DNA from: Shewanella khirikhana
GTDB lineage: Bacteria; Pseudomonadota; Gammaproteobacteria; Enterobacterales; Shewanellaceae
DNA length: 64,000 nucleotides
Assembly (NCBI RefSeq): GCF_003957745.1
Contig: NZ_CP020373.1
Coordinates: forward strand, 2,961,501-3,025,500
Direction of reading: 5' to 3'
Shown here: one piece after another, positions 35,006 through 43,814 of the stretch
Layout of the letters: every line of letters starts with the position of its first letter
How positions within the stretch are numbered: position 1 is the first letter of the stretch
Position numbers and translations under genes: made by a program
Notes under the pieces: generated by a model
What the model saw: the letters and a program-made list of their open reading frames with translations, nothing else
Told to the model about the DNA's origin: nothing
The model's database searches: none

Positions 35006-36478
35006 TCAGAAGGTGGCGGCGTTCAGCCACATATGCACCAGAATACTGGCGATATAGCCAAGGGCTATCACCGGGGTCCATTTGAGGTGGGTACCGAAGG
35101 TATAGATACCGCGGGCCTGCCCCATCAGCGCTACCCCGGCGGCACTGCCGATGGACAGCAAACTGCCCCCGACCCCGGCGGTCAGGGTCACCAGCAGCCA
35201 CTGGCCAAGAGCCATGTCCGGGTTCATGGTCAGCACGGCAAACATCACCGGAATGTTATCCACCACAGCCGACAGCAAACCCACGGCGACGTTGGCATAG
35301 GTAGGGTCCCAATGGGTATACATGGCTTCCGATACCAGGGTCAGATAGCCCATAAAGCCAAGGCCACCCACACACAGCACTACCCCGTAGAAGAACAGCA
35401 GAGTATCCCATTCGGCGCGGGCCACACGGCTGAACACATCGAAGGGCACCACGTTGCCCAGATTGGCCAGGCGGTCGTTGTCTTTGTTGGCTTCCGCCTT
35501 GGCGCGGGCCTTTTCCACCGAGCTGTCGAAGGTCTTGCGAAGGAAAAAGCCAAAGAACTGCAGCATGCCAAGGCCGGTCATCATGCCCAGCACCGGTGGC
35601 ATTCCCAGGAAAGAGTGGGCCATCACAGCAGAAGCAATGGTCAGCAAAAACAGCCCGACGATGCGCTTGGCGCCGCGGCGCATAAACACCCGCTCCGATA
35701 CGGCCGCAGGACGTTCATTGCCAACAAAGAAGCTCATCACCAACGCCGGCACCATAAAGTTCACCACCGATGGAATGAAAAGATCGAAGAACTCACCAAA
35801 GGGCACTATGCCTTTTTGCCACACCATCAGGGTGGTGATGTCGCCGAAGGGGCTGAAGGCACCACCGGCGTTGGCGGCCACCACTATATTGATACAGGCA
35901 AGGCCGATAAAGCGGCGGTTCTCGCCACCCACCTTCATTACCACGGCGCACATCAGCAGTGCTGTGGTCAGGTTATCCGCCACCGGCGAAATAAAGAATG
36001 CCAGAATGCCACTAAGCCAGAACACCTGCCGCAGGCTGAAGCCGCGGCTGACCATCCAGGCACGCAGCGCATCGAACAGGCCGCGCTCTTCCATGGCGTT
36101 GATGTAGGTCATGGCCACCAACAGGAATAGCAGCAGTTCGGCGTATTCCAGCAGGTTGTGCTTGAAGGCTTCTTCCGCCACCTGGGGCATGCCGTGCTGG
36201 GAATAAACAAACCCCAGCATGCCCCAGATGATGCCGGCCGCCACCAGTACCGGCTTGGATTTTCTCAGATGCAGCTTCTCTTCCAGCATCACCAGGGTAT
36301 AGGCGAGCACGAAAATAAAAATGGCCAGATAGCCCACTCCCGAGTGGGTTAAATCCAGCCATTCGCCCTGGCCCGACTCACTGGCCCAGGCAAGCGGCGC
36401 CATCAACGCCATGGTCAAAAATGAAATCACCAGCCCCGCAATGCGGTGGACTCCCCCCATCCAATGCCTTGTTCTCAT
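35006..36478 (-). CDS. nhaD: Na+/H+ antiporter NhaD
   Basis: Inner-membrane sodium/proton antiporter of the ion-transporter superfamily, 490 residues. It has an N-terminal signal-like helix ending PLAWAS, then about 12 hydrophobic segments. Typical NhaD stretches are ISPVADNLTTALLMC, AANAGGAFSPFGDITTLMVW and, near the C-terminus, LSAVVDNIPVMFA and SIGSAAGVALMG, where the Asp-Asn and Ser/Thr residues form the ion path. Role: sodium and pH homeostasis in a saline habitat. ATG at 36476-36478. Monocistronic or read into regulator 2. Confidence 0.94.
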   Translation of the reverse strand: MRTRHWMGGVHRIAGLVISFLTMALMAPLAWASESGQGEWLDLTHSGVGYLAIFIFVLAYTLVMLEEKLHLRKSKPVLVAAGIIWGMLGFVYSQHGMPQVAEEAFKHNLLEYAELLLFLLVAMTYINAMEERGLFDALRAWMVSRGFSLRQVFWLSGILAFFISPVADNLTTALLMCAVVMKVGGENRRFIGLACINIVVAANAGGAFSPFGDITTLMVWQKGIVPFGEFFDLFIPSVVNFMVPALVMSFFVGNERPAAVSERVFMRRGAKRIVGLFLLTIASAVMAHSFLGMPPVLGMMTGLGMLQFFGFFLRKTFDSSVEKARAKAEANKDNDRLANLGNVVPFDVFSRVARAEWDTLLFFYGVVLCVGGLGFMGYLTLVSEAMYTHWDPTYANVAVGLLSAVVDNIPVMFAVLTMNPDMALGQWLLVTLTAGVGGSLLSIGSAAGVALMGQARGIYTFGTHLKWTPVIALGYIASILVHMWLNAATF

Positions 36479-36633
36479 AGTTCGCCTTATTCGTTGGAAA
36501 CTGGGCAGAAAGTAGCACGCCGCCGGAGGTGCAAATGTTGATTGAGCGCAACTTTCTTAGAATAAGCTTTGCCTGAATCACAAAAAATTTCAGTATTTTT
36601 TTACATTTACCTACAAGGTAGTAATAAAAAAAC

Positions 36634-36660
36634 AAAAAAAGCGCCCTGAGGCGCTTTTTT
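36634..36660 (-). terminator. Terminator after DUF481 gene
   Basis: GCGCC/GGCGC stem (36641-36645 with 36650-36654) extended by A/T pairs; seven Ts on the minus strand. It can work in both directions. Confidence 0.8.
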
Positions 36661-36678
36661 CCGCATGATGACCTGTAC

Positions 36679-37422
36679 TTAGAAGGCGTACAGCAGGGTC
36701 ATGTTGGTTTCGGTGTCAGTGCTCTTTTTGCCATCCAGCGGCTCGCTGTTGTAGCGCACAATCACGGCAAATTTCATTGCCAGGGCACCGATGATGTTGG
36801 CGGTCAGCGAGGTTTCAGAGCGGGCTTCCAGCTTGTCACCGTAGTCGGCAACAACCAGCTGCTTGAACTTGGAAGAATCGCTGATGGCGGTTTCAAAGTT
36901 CAGCACGCCGTGGGCCACAATGCTGTCGTCAGAGGTGTAACCCAGCAGCGCAGCCTGCTCATCGTCGAGGCGCTGATACTGATAACCGGGACCCACTTCC
37001 ATTGCCAGGGTGGTTTTGTCGGTGTCGATAAAGCGGTGACCATAACCCACTGCCGCAGTGAACTTGTAGTCGTAACCGGTGAACGGGTCCTGCTCGTAGT
37101 TGGCGTTGGCAAACAGGTAGTCGTTATCGTCGAACTTGTAGTTGCCCTGCGCACCGGCAAAGTAACGCTCAGCGGTCACTTCGTCAGTATCTTCTTTGTA
37201 AAGAGCTTCGAGAGTGTACTGGTTTTCCCAGTTGCCCAGCTCGTGCTTCAGACCCAGACGGCCTTTCAGCGACGTGGTGTCGGTGTTACCTGTGGTCAGG
37301 GTGGCACCCAGCTCAGCTTCACCTGCGAAGGTCTTGTCGCCTTCAACAAAGTCGGCACCGGCTACAGCCGCAAAAGGCATCGCCGCAGACAAGGCCGCAG
37401 CAATCAGCAGTTTGTTCATCAT
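36679..37422 (-). CDS. DUF481 outer-membrane beta-barrel protein (YdiY-like)
   Basis: A predicted small outer-membrane barrel of 247 residues with a Sec signal (MMNKLLIAAALSAAMPFAAVAG). Alternating strands, the aromatic-rich YKFDDNDYLFANANYEQDPF and a C-terminal LLYAF ending in phenylalanine fit an OMP inserted by the Bam complex. The segment AELGATLTTGNTDTTSLKG is the DUF481 hallmark. AAGGATAAGAGA before the paired ATGs decides the start (37420-37422), although the frame is open to 37536. Function unknown; the E. coli homologue is described as acid-induced. Confidence 0.9.
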   Translation of the reverse strand: MMNKLLIAAALSAAMPFAAVAGADFVEGDKTFAGEAELGATLTTGNTDTTSLKGRLGLKHELGNWENQYTLEALYKEDTDEVTAERYFAGAQGNYKFDDNDYLFANANYEQDPFTGYDYKFTAAVGYGHRFIDTDKTTLAMEVGPGYQYQRLDDEQAALLGYTSDDSIVAHGVLNFETAISDSSKFKQLVVADYGDKLEARSETSLTANIIGALAMKFAVIVRYNSEPLDGKKSTDTETNMTLLYAF

Positions 37423-37523
37423 TCTCTTATCCTTATCAGGTGTTTTCGCTCCCAAAATCGCCGCACATGGTAACACTTGAGTATGAAAATGCGAAATCCG
37501 CCACAAAATGCCAATGTCAGACA

Positions 37524-37552
37524 TAAAAAAGGCCATTCCTGTTGAATGGCCC
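37524..37552 (-). terminator. selO terminator
   Basis: 8-bp stem GGCCATTC/GAATGGCC (37531-37538 with 37544-37551), loop 5, with six Ts following on the minus strand. Confidence 0.8.
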
Positions 37553-37574
37553 TGAATTGGCGACTTTGTCAGTA

Positions 37575-39077
37575 TCAGGTGCCGCAGAATGTCCTGAAAG
37601 GACCGAAATCGGCGGGTGCTGGCTGGGCGTACTGCGCCTTACCTTCCACCTCGGTGTAAGGGCGGGTTACCCGTTGCAGCAGTTGCTCAAATGGCTGCAT
37701 ATCGCCACTTTCGGCACTGTCCAGTGCCGCCTGCAGCAAGTGATTGCGGGGAATGTACAGCGGATTGTGCTGCGCCATCATGGCGGCGGTGTCAGCGCCG
37801 GACTGATCCTGACGGGCCCGCCAGCGGCCAAGCCAGCCACCGAGGGCACTGGTATCAACACCGGCTGCACTCGCCAGGGCAGCAATCCCGTTTGCCGACG
37901 CTTCGTCACCTGGCTCAATGCTGTAGCCAAGGGCTCTGAAGGCCTGGGTGAAGTCCAGATTGAGTTCACCCAGCAGTTTCAGGAAGTCCATAAAGAGGTC
38001 AAGGTCGCCCTCTTTAACCTCCCTTAAGCCAAACTTGGCAGCAAACACCGCAAGCCAGGCATGGGTATAGACTTCGGCGTAGCCATCCAGCACCGCCTGC
38101 GCCTGGGCCAGCCCCTCGGATTCATCCTCCGCCAAGAGCGGCAGTAATGCCTCGGCAAAGCGCGCCATGTTCCAGCGGGCGATACCCGGTTGATTACCAT
38201 AGGCGTAGCGACCTTCGTGATCGATGGAGCTGAATACGGTGCGGGCATCGTATCTGTCCATAAAGGCGCAGGGGCCATAGTCGATGGTTTCGCCGGAAAT
38301 GGTCACATTGTCGGTATTCATCACCCCGTGGATAAAGCCAACGCCCATCCACTTGGCCACCAGCTGTGCCTGAGCGTGGGATACCGCCTTGAGCAGCGTC
38401 AGCGCCGGTGATTCATCGCCAGCAACCCCAGCAACTTTCGGATAATGACGCTGAAGGCTGTAATCCACCAACTGCGCCAAGGCGTCATGTTCGCCGCGGG
38501 CAGCAAAATACTCAAAGGTGCCCACCCGGATATGGCTTGCGGCCACCCGAGCCAATACAGCGCCGGGCTTAATGCCATCGCGGTACACGTCCTCTCCGGT
38601 GCTGACTGCCGCCAGGGCGCGGGTGGTGGGAATTCCCAGAGCGAACATGGCTTCACCCATCAAGTATTCGCGCAGCACAGGCCCAAGCACAGCCTTGCCA
38701 TCACCGCCGCGGGAAAAATTGGTTCTTCCCGAGCCTTTAAGATGGATATCCCAGCGCTTGCCGTTGCCGTCAACCACTTCGCCAAGCAGCAGGGCACGGC
38801 CATCACCCAGGCGTGGAGAGAAGCCGCCAAACTGGTGACCGGCGTAGATCAGCGCCACCGGCTCACTGCCCTTTGCCGTCAACATGCCGGCAAAAAAGGC
38901 AGCGAGCCGCTCATCGGCGGCAAGGCTCATGTCCATACCGAGGGCATCGGCCAACTGCAGGTTAAAACACACCATGGCGGGATTGGGCACCCGTGCGCCC
39001 TGCCAGGGCTCGTAAAAACCCTGCATATCGCGAACGAAGCTGTTATCAAAGGAAAAAGGGGCGAAAGCTTGCGTCAT
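37575..39077 (-). CDS. selO: Protein adenylyltransferase SelO (YdiU)
   Basis: Pseudokinase-fold enzyme that AMPylates protein hydroxyl groups in response to oxidative stress. The 500-residue protein shows AGHQFGGFSPRLGDGRA, the ATP-site HLKGSGRTNFSRGGDGKAV split across the family glycine-rich loop, HGVMNTDN with the catalytic-loop aspartate, and IDYGPCAFMD with the metal-binding DYG. A C-terminal cysteine in TFCGT takes the place of the redox Cys/Sec near the end of SelO. Start chosen at ATG 39075-39077 with GGAG upstream; a GTG at 39126-39128 is an alternative. Confidence 0.93.
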   Translation of the reverse strand: MTQAFAPFSFDNSFVRDMQGFYEPWQGARVPNPAMVCFNLQLADALGMDMSLAADERLAAFFAGMLTAKGSEPVALIYAGHQFGGFSPRLGDGRALLLGEVVDGNGKRWDIHLKGSGRTNFSRGGDGKAVLGPVLREYLMGEAMFALGIPTTRALAAVSTGEDVYRDGIKPGAVLARVAASHIRVGTFEYFAARGEHDALAQLVDYSLQRHYPKVAGVAGDESPALTLLKAVSHAQAQLVAKWMGVGFIHGVMNTDNVTISGETIDYGPCAFMDRYDARTVFSSIDHEGRYAYGNQPGIARWNMARFAEALLPLLAEDESEGLAQAQAVLDGYAEVYTHAWLAVFAAKFGLREVKEGDLDLFMDFLKLLGELNLDFTQAFRALGYSIEPGDEASANGIAALASAAGVDTSALGGWLGRWRARQDQSGADTAAMMAQHNPLYIPRNHLLQAALDSAESGDMQPFEQLLQRVTRPYTEVEGKAQYAQPAPADFGPFRTFCGT

Positions 39078-39252
39078 GGACGGCTCCGGCTGCACCGCAA
39101 GGCGGTGTGAAATCTGAGACATTTCCACGATGGTAACCCAGAGCGGCGCCTTGTCACAGTCAGGCGCACGACAAAGGCATTCTTCGGCTTAACAAATGCC
39201 ATCAATCCCGTTACAGTTGTGCCCTTAAGGACACCACCACAAGGAATAATCC

Positions 39253-39720
39253 GTGAACCTGCCCCTGAACCTCAAGTCCGGGCTTGCCGCCCTGTTTTTG
39301 CTGGGAAGCGCCGCCGCTCAGGCTGCCCCCGGTATGCTGAATATCGACCAGTCGATAAACGGTAAAACCTCCGATAAATACATTCGTGTTGTGCATCAGG
39401 AAATCCCCGCCGAAGGCCGCTCAGCGCCAGAGCTGCGCCTTGGGATCCTGCAGGGCATGATTAACACCAAAGGTTTTTCCTGGGTGTATGACGGCGAAGG
39501 CGATGGCTACATCATGGCCCGCTTTGACTACCGCGGTGACGTGGTACTGCTGCGGATTGAATACGACGACAAGTACGTGCAAATCAAGCACGAAAAATCC
39601 AGCAACGATTTGGTGTGCACCAAGCCGGTGGATGGCATTTGCTACAAGGCTGATAAAAGTTACTACAAGTACATCAAAAACTTACGCCTCAGCATTGTGA
39701 ACGAGCTCAATAAGGTTTAA
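39253..39720 (+). CDS. Small exported protein, paralogue 1
   Basis: A 155-residue protein with Sec signal (LKSGLAALFLLGSAAAQAAP), of unrecognised family. It starts with GTG at 39253 behind AAGGAATAAT. The C-terminal half has the pattern INTKGFSWVYDGEGDGYIMA...YYKYIKNLRLSIVNEL that recurs in the next gene, so the two appear to be diverged duplicates. Two cysteines (near VCTKP and ICYKA) could pair. Periplasmic location is likely. Confidence 0.78.
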   Translation: MNLPLNLKSGLAALFLLGSAAAQAAPGMLNIDQSINGKTSDKYIRVVHQEIPAEGRSAPELRLGILQGMINTKGFSWVYDGEGDGYIMARFDYRGDVVLLRIEYDDKYVQIKHEKSSNDLVCTKPVDGICYKADKSYYKYIKNLRLSIVNELNKV

Positions 39721-39732
39721 GGGAAGCGCACT

Positions 39733-40131
39733 ATGAAAATCACAACATTAATTACCGCTGTGCTGCTGAGCCTTGCCGCCGGCCCTCTGTTTGCCCAGAC
39801 CCTGACCTATACCGATCCCCTGCCCTTTGGCGACCAGTTAACCAACAAGGATCAACTGGTGCAAAAAGGCATCAGCCGTAACGGCTGGACCTATGAGAAG
39901 GTCTCGGATCAGCTCTACCTTGCCACCATCAACCACAAGGGCTATCGGATTAAGGCCGAGCTGGCGGTGGTCGGTGATGAGGCCAAGCTGAAACTGGTGG
40001 ATGCCAGCTGCGACTGCAAATTCAAGCAGGAAAACGTGGATGGCTGGATGGTGAAACTCAGACGCGCCATCGCCTATGAAATCACCCTCAATGTGCGCGA
40101 CGATGCCATGCGTAAAAAGCTTGCGATGTGA
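39733..40131 (+). CDS. Small exported protein, paralogue 2
   Basis: A 132-residue protein with a Sec signal (ITTLITAVLLSLAAGPLFAQ), starting 12 bases after the previous gene. It shares the layout of paralogue 1: ISRNGWTYEKVSDQLYLATI, a short cysteine pair CDC, then GWMVKLRRAIAYEI. Together the two form a small operon ended by a strong bidirectional terminator. Function unknown. Confidence 0.78.
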   Translation: MKITTLITAVLLSLAAGPLFAQTLTYTDPLPFGDQLTNKDQLVQKGISRNGWTYEKVSDQLYLATINHKGYRIKAELAVVGDEAKLKLVDASCDCKFKQENVDGWMVKLRRAIAYEITLNVRDDAMRKKLAM

Positions 40132-40176
40132 GCCTGAGAGGGCTTTCCCTCTGGTTAATTCGCTCAGCTTAAAAGA

Positions 40177-40202
40177 AAAAAGCCCGCAATTGCGGGCTTT
40201 TT
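40177..40202. terminator. Bidirectional terminator
   Basis: AAAAAGCCCGCAA/TTGCGGGCTTTTT, a nearly uninterrupted 26-base palindrome between convergent genes (small exported proteins and fba). Confidence 0.85.
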
Positions 40203-40215
40203 CAATTCAGCGAGA

Positions 40216-41283
40216 TTAGAGGTTGATCTTCGGGTCCAGCTCGCCGGTCTGATAACGCTTGTACATGGCCTGCAGTGACAGCGGCTTGATTTTCGATGCC
40301 ATACCGGCACAGCCAAAGGCTTCGTAGCGCTCGGTACAGATATCGGCCATGGCTTCCATGGAGGCCTTGAGGAACTTACGTGGGTCGAACTCACTTGGGT
40401 TCTCGGCCAGGAACTTACGTACCGCGCCGGTGGAGGCCAGACGCAGGTCGGTGTCGATGTTCACCTTACGCACGCCGTGCTTGATGCCTTCAACGATTTC
40501 TTCCAGCGGCACACCGTAGGTCTCAGGGATTTCACCACCGTATTGGTTGATGATTTCCAGCCAGTACTGGGGCACAGAAGACGAGCCGTGCATCACCAGG
40601 TGGGTGTTAGGGATACGGGCGTGGATTTCTTTGATACGGTCGATACGCAGTACGTCACCGGTAGGCTTGCGGCTGAACTTGTAGGCACCGTGGCTGGTAC
40701 CGATGGCAATGGCCAGGGCATCCACGTGGGTGTCGGCCACAAAGCGCGCGGCTTCTTCGGCGGTGGTCAGCAGCTGGTCGTGGCTCAGTACGCCAGCAGC
40801 GCCGATACCATCTTCTTCACCGGCAGTACCGGTTTCCAGGCTACCCAGACAGCCGATTTCACCTTCAACAGACACACCACAGGCGTGGGCGAATGCCACT
40901 GTCTTGCGGGTCACGTCGACGTTGTAGTCGTAAGAAGCCGGGGTTTTACCGTCTGACATCAAAGAGCCGTCCATCATCACCGAGCTCATACCCAGCTGGA
41001 TAGAACGCTGGCACACGTCGGGGTGGGTGCCGTGGTCCTGGTGGATACACACAGGGATATCGGGATACTGCTCGAGGGCGGCGTTCATCAGGTACTTGAG
41101 GAACTGAGGACGGGCGTACTTGCGGGCACCGGCAGAGGCCTGAACAATCACAGGGCTGTCGGTGGCTTCGGCCGCCTGCATGATGGCGCGCATTTGCTCA
41201 AGGTTGTTCACGTTGAACGCAGGCACACCGTAACCATGCTCTGCAGCGTGGTCCAGCAGTTGACGTAGGGAAATAAGGGCCAT
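40216..41283 (-). CDS. fba: Fructose-bisphosphate aldolase, class II
   Basis: Zinc-dependent aldolase splitting fructose-1,6-bisphosphate into DHAP and glyceraldehyde-3-phosphate. The 355-residue protein has GVPAFNVNNLEQ, the zinc motif CIHQDHGTHPD, the EGEIGCLG segment with the glutamate/histidine ligands, AIGTSHGAYK, VMHGSSSVP and KVNIDTDLR, typical of the class IIB (Calvin-type) branch rather than the E. coli FbaA branch. Last gene of the tkt-epd-pgk-fba series; a hairpin separates it from pgk. Confidence 0.96.
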   Translation of the reverse strand: MALISLRQLLDHAAEHGYGVPAFNVNNLEQMRAIMQAAEATDSPVIVQASAGARKYARPQFLKYLMNAALEQYPDIPVCIHQDHGTHPDVCQRSIQLGMSSVMMDGSLMSDGKTPASYDYNVDVTRKTVAFAHACGVSVEGEIGCLGSLETGTAGEEDGIGAAGVLSHDQLLTTAEEAARFVADTHVDALAIAIGTSHGAYKFSRKPTGDVLRIDRIKEIHARIPNTHLVMHGSSSVPQYWLEIINQYGGEIPETYGVPLEEIVEGIKHGVRKVNIDTDLRLASTGAVRKFLAENPSEFDPRKFLKASMEAMADICTERYEAFGCAGMASKIKPLSLQAMYKRYQTGELDPKINL

Positions 41284-41361
41284 TTTTTACTCCATTAATA
41301 GGGTGACATCCATGCTGAATTTGGGTCACCGAGGTCGCTATCGTTTGGACTGATTTTTATA

Positions 41362-41391
41362 CCTCCCGGTCTCCCGGGAGGCGGTTTTTTT
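41362..41391 (+). terminator. Hairpin between pgk and fba
   Basis: Stem CCTCCCGG/CCGGGAGG (41362-41369 with 41374-41381), loop TCTC. On plus it is followed by CGGTTTTTTT, a strong terminator; on minus, the direction of the genes, only TATAAAAATC follows. So it may be an mRNA stability or processing hairpin, or it may end an unseen antisense transcript. Confidence 0.6.
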
Positions 41392-41414
41392 AATAATAGT
41401 AATTTGTTGCAGTG

Positions 41415-42596
41415 TTATGCCTTGGCACCACGGGCGGTGAGCATGGCCACGGCTGGCAGCTCCTTGCCTTCGAGGAACTCAAGGAAGGCGCCACCACCGG
41501 TAGAGATGTAAGACACCTTGTCGGCGATACCGTATTTATCCACGGCCGCCAGAGTGTCACCGCCACCGGCGATAGAGAAAGCAGAAGACTCAGCAATCGC
41601 CTGGGCGATACGCTTGGTGCCTTCACCGAACTGGTCGAATTCGAACACACCCACAGGGCCGTTCCAGACGATGGTACCGGCGTTCTTAAGGATGGCCGCC
41701 AGGGCCTCGGCGCTGTCTGGGCCGATATCGAAAATCATATCGTCTGCGGCAACATCGCTCACATCTTTCAGGGTAGCCACGGCAGTTGGGCTGAACTCTT
41801 TACCCACTACCACATCGGTAGGCACAGGGATATCGCCGCCGCGGCTCTGGGCATTGGTCACCAGACGCTTGGCTTCATCAATCAGGTCGGCTTCATACAG
41901 CGACTTGCCCACCTGATTACCGGCTGCGGCAATAAAGGTGTTGGCGATACCGCCGCCGACAACCAGCTGGTCAACGATGCCGGAAAGTGACTCGAGCACG
42001 GTCAGCTTGGTTGATACCTTGGAGCCACCCACGATGGCCACCAGCGGGCGGGCTGGGTTGTCCAGCGCCTTACCGAGCGCATCAAGCTCAGCAGCAAGCA
42101 AGGGACCTGCGCAGGCGACAGGGGCATAGAGACCCACGCCGTTGGTGGAGGCTTCGGCGCGGTGCGCGGTTCCGAAGGCGTCCATCACGTAAACGTCACA
42201 CAGGGCCGCCATCTTCTTCGACAGCGCCTCGTCATTCTTCTTCTCGCCCTTGTTGAAGCGCACGTTTTCGAACACAACCACTTCGCCAACGGCAACATCA
42301 ACGCCATCGAGGTAATCGCTGACCAGGCGCACAGGGCAATCCAGCGCGGCTGTCAGGTAGTTCACCACAGGCTTCATGGAGAACTCTTCGTTGTACTCGC
42401 CTTCGGTCGGACGGCCCAGGTGAGACATCACCATTACCGCAGCGCCTTTTTCCAGCGCCAGCTTAATGGTGGGCAAAGAGGCGCGCAGACGGGCGTCACT
42501 GGTGACAACGCCATCGGCCACAGGCACGTTCAGATCTTCACGGATAAGCACGCGCTTGCCGTTAAGATCCAGGTCTGACATTTTGATAATTGTCAT
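41415..42596 (-). CDS. pgk: Phosphoglycerate kinase
   Basis: Glycolytic/gluconeogenic kinase transferring phosphate between 1,3-bisphosphoglycerate and ADP. The 393-residue protein has the family signature VLIREDLNVPV, SHLGRPT, ENVRFNKGEKKND, the hinge-domain VAIVGGSKVSTKL and the nucleotide site GGGDTLAAV. ATG at 42594-42596 follows AAGGAAG. It lies between epd and fba, the same order as in E. coli. Confidence 0.98.
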   Translation of the reverse strand: MTIIKMSDLDLNGKRVLIREDLNVPVADGVVTSDARLRASLPTIKLALEKGAAVMVMSHLGRPTEGEYNEEFSMKPVVNYLTAALDCPVRLVSDYLDGVDVAVGEVVVFENVRFNKGEKKNDEALSKKMAALCDVYVMDAFGTAHRAEASTNGVGLYAPVACAGPLLAAELDALGKALDNPARPLVAIVGGSKVSTKLTVLESLSGIVDQLVVGGGIANTFIAAAGNQVGKSLYEADLIDEAKRLVTNAQSRGGDIPVPTDVVVGKEFSPTAVATLKDVSDVAADDMIFDIGPDSAEALAAILKNAGTIVWNGPVGVFEFDQFGEGTKRIAQAIAESSAFSIAGGGDTLAAVDKYGIADKVSYISTGGGAFLEFLEGKELPAVAMLTARGAKA

Positions 42597-42677
42597 GGTA
42601 TTGCTTCCTTATTTTTAATCAAAAACAAATTCTTGTGAGAAAAGCTTGTCCCTGCTCTTCTTCATTATCCTGTAGGG

Positions 42678-43694
42678 TCAATCGGCTTGTGTGGCGGCCA
42701 TGGCCAGGGCGGTATCGAGCATGCGGTTGGCAAAACCCCACTCGTTGTCGCACCACAAAAGCATTTTCACCAGATGTCCGGCGCTGACACGGGTCTGGGT
42801 GCCATCCACCACGCTGGAGCGCGGATCATGGTTAAAGTCACATGATACCAGAGGCTCGTCGGTATAGCCCAGTATGCCACTGGCGCTGCCATCGGCGGCG
42901 GCCTTGAGTGCGGCGTTGATGGTGGCGATATCCACGCGGGTATCCAGGGTCACCGAGAGGTCGATGGCGGTGACATTGATGGTCGGCACCCTTACCGAGA
43001 TAGCCTCAAACTTGTCTTTCATCTGCGGCAGAATGCGCTCAATCCCACGGGCAAGCTTGGTGTCCACCGGGATAATCGACTGGCTGGCTGCACGGGTACG
43101 GCGCAGGTCGTCATGGTAGGCATCAATCACCTGCTGATCGTTCATGGCCGAGTGGATGGTGGTGATTGCACCACTCCTCACGCCAAAGTGGCGGTCGAGC
43201 ACGTCGATGACCGGCACCAGACAGTTGGTGGTGCAGGAGGCATTGGAGACTACGGTATCTGTGGCTTTAAGGCTGGCATCGTTGACACCATAAACGATGG
43301 TGGCATCGACATCGGCAGAAGACGGATGGCTTATCAGTACCTTGCGGGCACCGGCATGAATATGGGCTTCGGCGCTTTGCCTGTCATTGAGGGCGCCTGT
43401 GCACTCGAACACCAAATCCACATCCAGCTTCCGCCAGGGCAGCGCGGCGGCATCTTCAACGGCCAGCAAGCGGATGGCGTCATCTCCAAGGTGCATCATA
43501 CCTTCATTGAGGCTGGCACGGGTATGGAAACGGCCGTGGGTGGTGTCGTAATTGGTCAGGTGAACTATGGCCTCGGGCTTGGCCAGTTCATTAATGGCGA
43601 CCAGCTGCATCTGGCCCCGTTTGCCGGACTCATAAAGCGCCCTCAGTACGGAGCGGCCGATGCGGCCATAACCATTGATAGCAACACGGATCAT
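42678..43694 (-). CDS. epd: D-erythrose-4-phosphate dehydrogenase
   Basis: NAD-dependent enzyme of the GAPDH family oxidising erythrose-4-phosphate to 4-phosphoerythronate for pyridoxal phosphate synthesis. The 338-residue protein starts IRVAINGYGRIGRSVLRALYES and has the catalytic cysteine in SNASCTTNCLVP. Called Epd rather than GAPDH because of the Epd-like N-terminus (GYGRIGRSVLRAL) and the tkt-epd-pgk-fba context; a GAPDH role is possible. ATG at 43692-43694; a TTG four codons earlier sits closer to GAGGA and cannot be excluded. Confidence 0.92.
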   Translation of the reverse strand: MIRVAINGYGRIGRSVLRALYESGKRGQMQLVAINELAKPEAIVHLTNYDTTHGRFHTRASLNEGMMHLGDDAIRLLAVEDAAALPWRKLDVDLVFECTGALNDRQSAEAHIHAGARKVLISHPSSADVDATIVYGVNDASLKATDTVVSNASCTTNCLVPVIDVLDRHFGVRSGAITTIHSAMNDQQVIDAYHDDLRRTRAASQSIIPVDTKLARGIERILPQMKDKFEAISVRVPTINVTAIDLSVTLDTRVDIATINAALKAAADGSASGILGYTDEPLVSCDFNHDPRSSVVDGTQTRVSAGHLVKMLLWCDNEWGFANRMLDTALAMAATQAD

Positions 43695-43729
43695 AGTGGT
43701 GAGCAAATCCTCTGGGGAGGGTGAAAACC

Positions 43730-43799
43730 CTGTCGGCTCCCCTGCCGACAGAGGCTGACCGGCAACGCCGGTCAGACCGGTGGCAGCCAGGCTGCCACC
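43730..43799 (-). repeat. Three tandem hairpins between tkt and epd
   Basis: Three consecutive perfect stem-loops: 43730-43737/43744-43751 (8 bp, loop 6), 43755-43763/43767-43775 (9 bp, loop 3) and 43779-43787/43791-43799 (9 bp, loop 3). They fill most of the 120-base gap, with no T run. They may stop 3' decay of the tkt message or tune epd expression. Confidence 0.75.
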
Positions 43800-43814
43800 T
43801 TGCTCGCGTCAGTA

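Noticed and set aside
35033..36130. A 365-codon frame on plus, antisense to nhaD
   Set aside because: Shadow frame; nhaD on minus has all family motifs.
42678..43694. Call of epd as the main GAPDH
   Set aside because: Gene order with pgk and fba and the Epd-like N-terminus favour erythrose-4-phosphate dehydrogenase, although GAPDH activity cannot be excluded.
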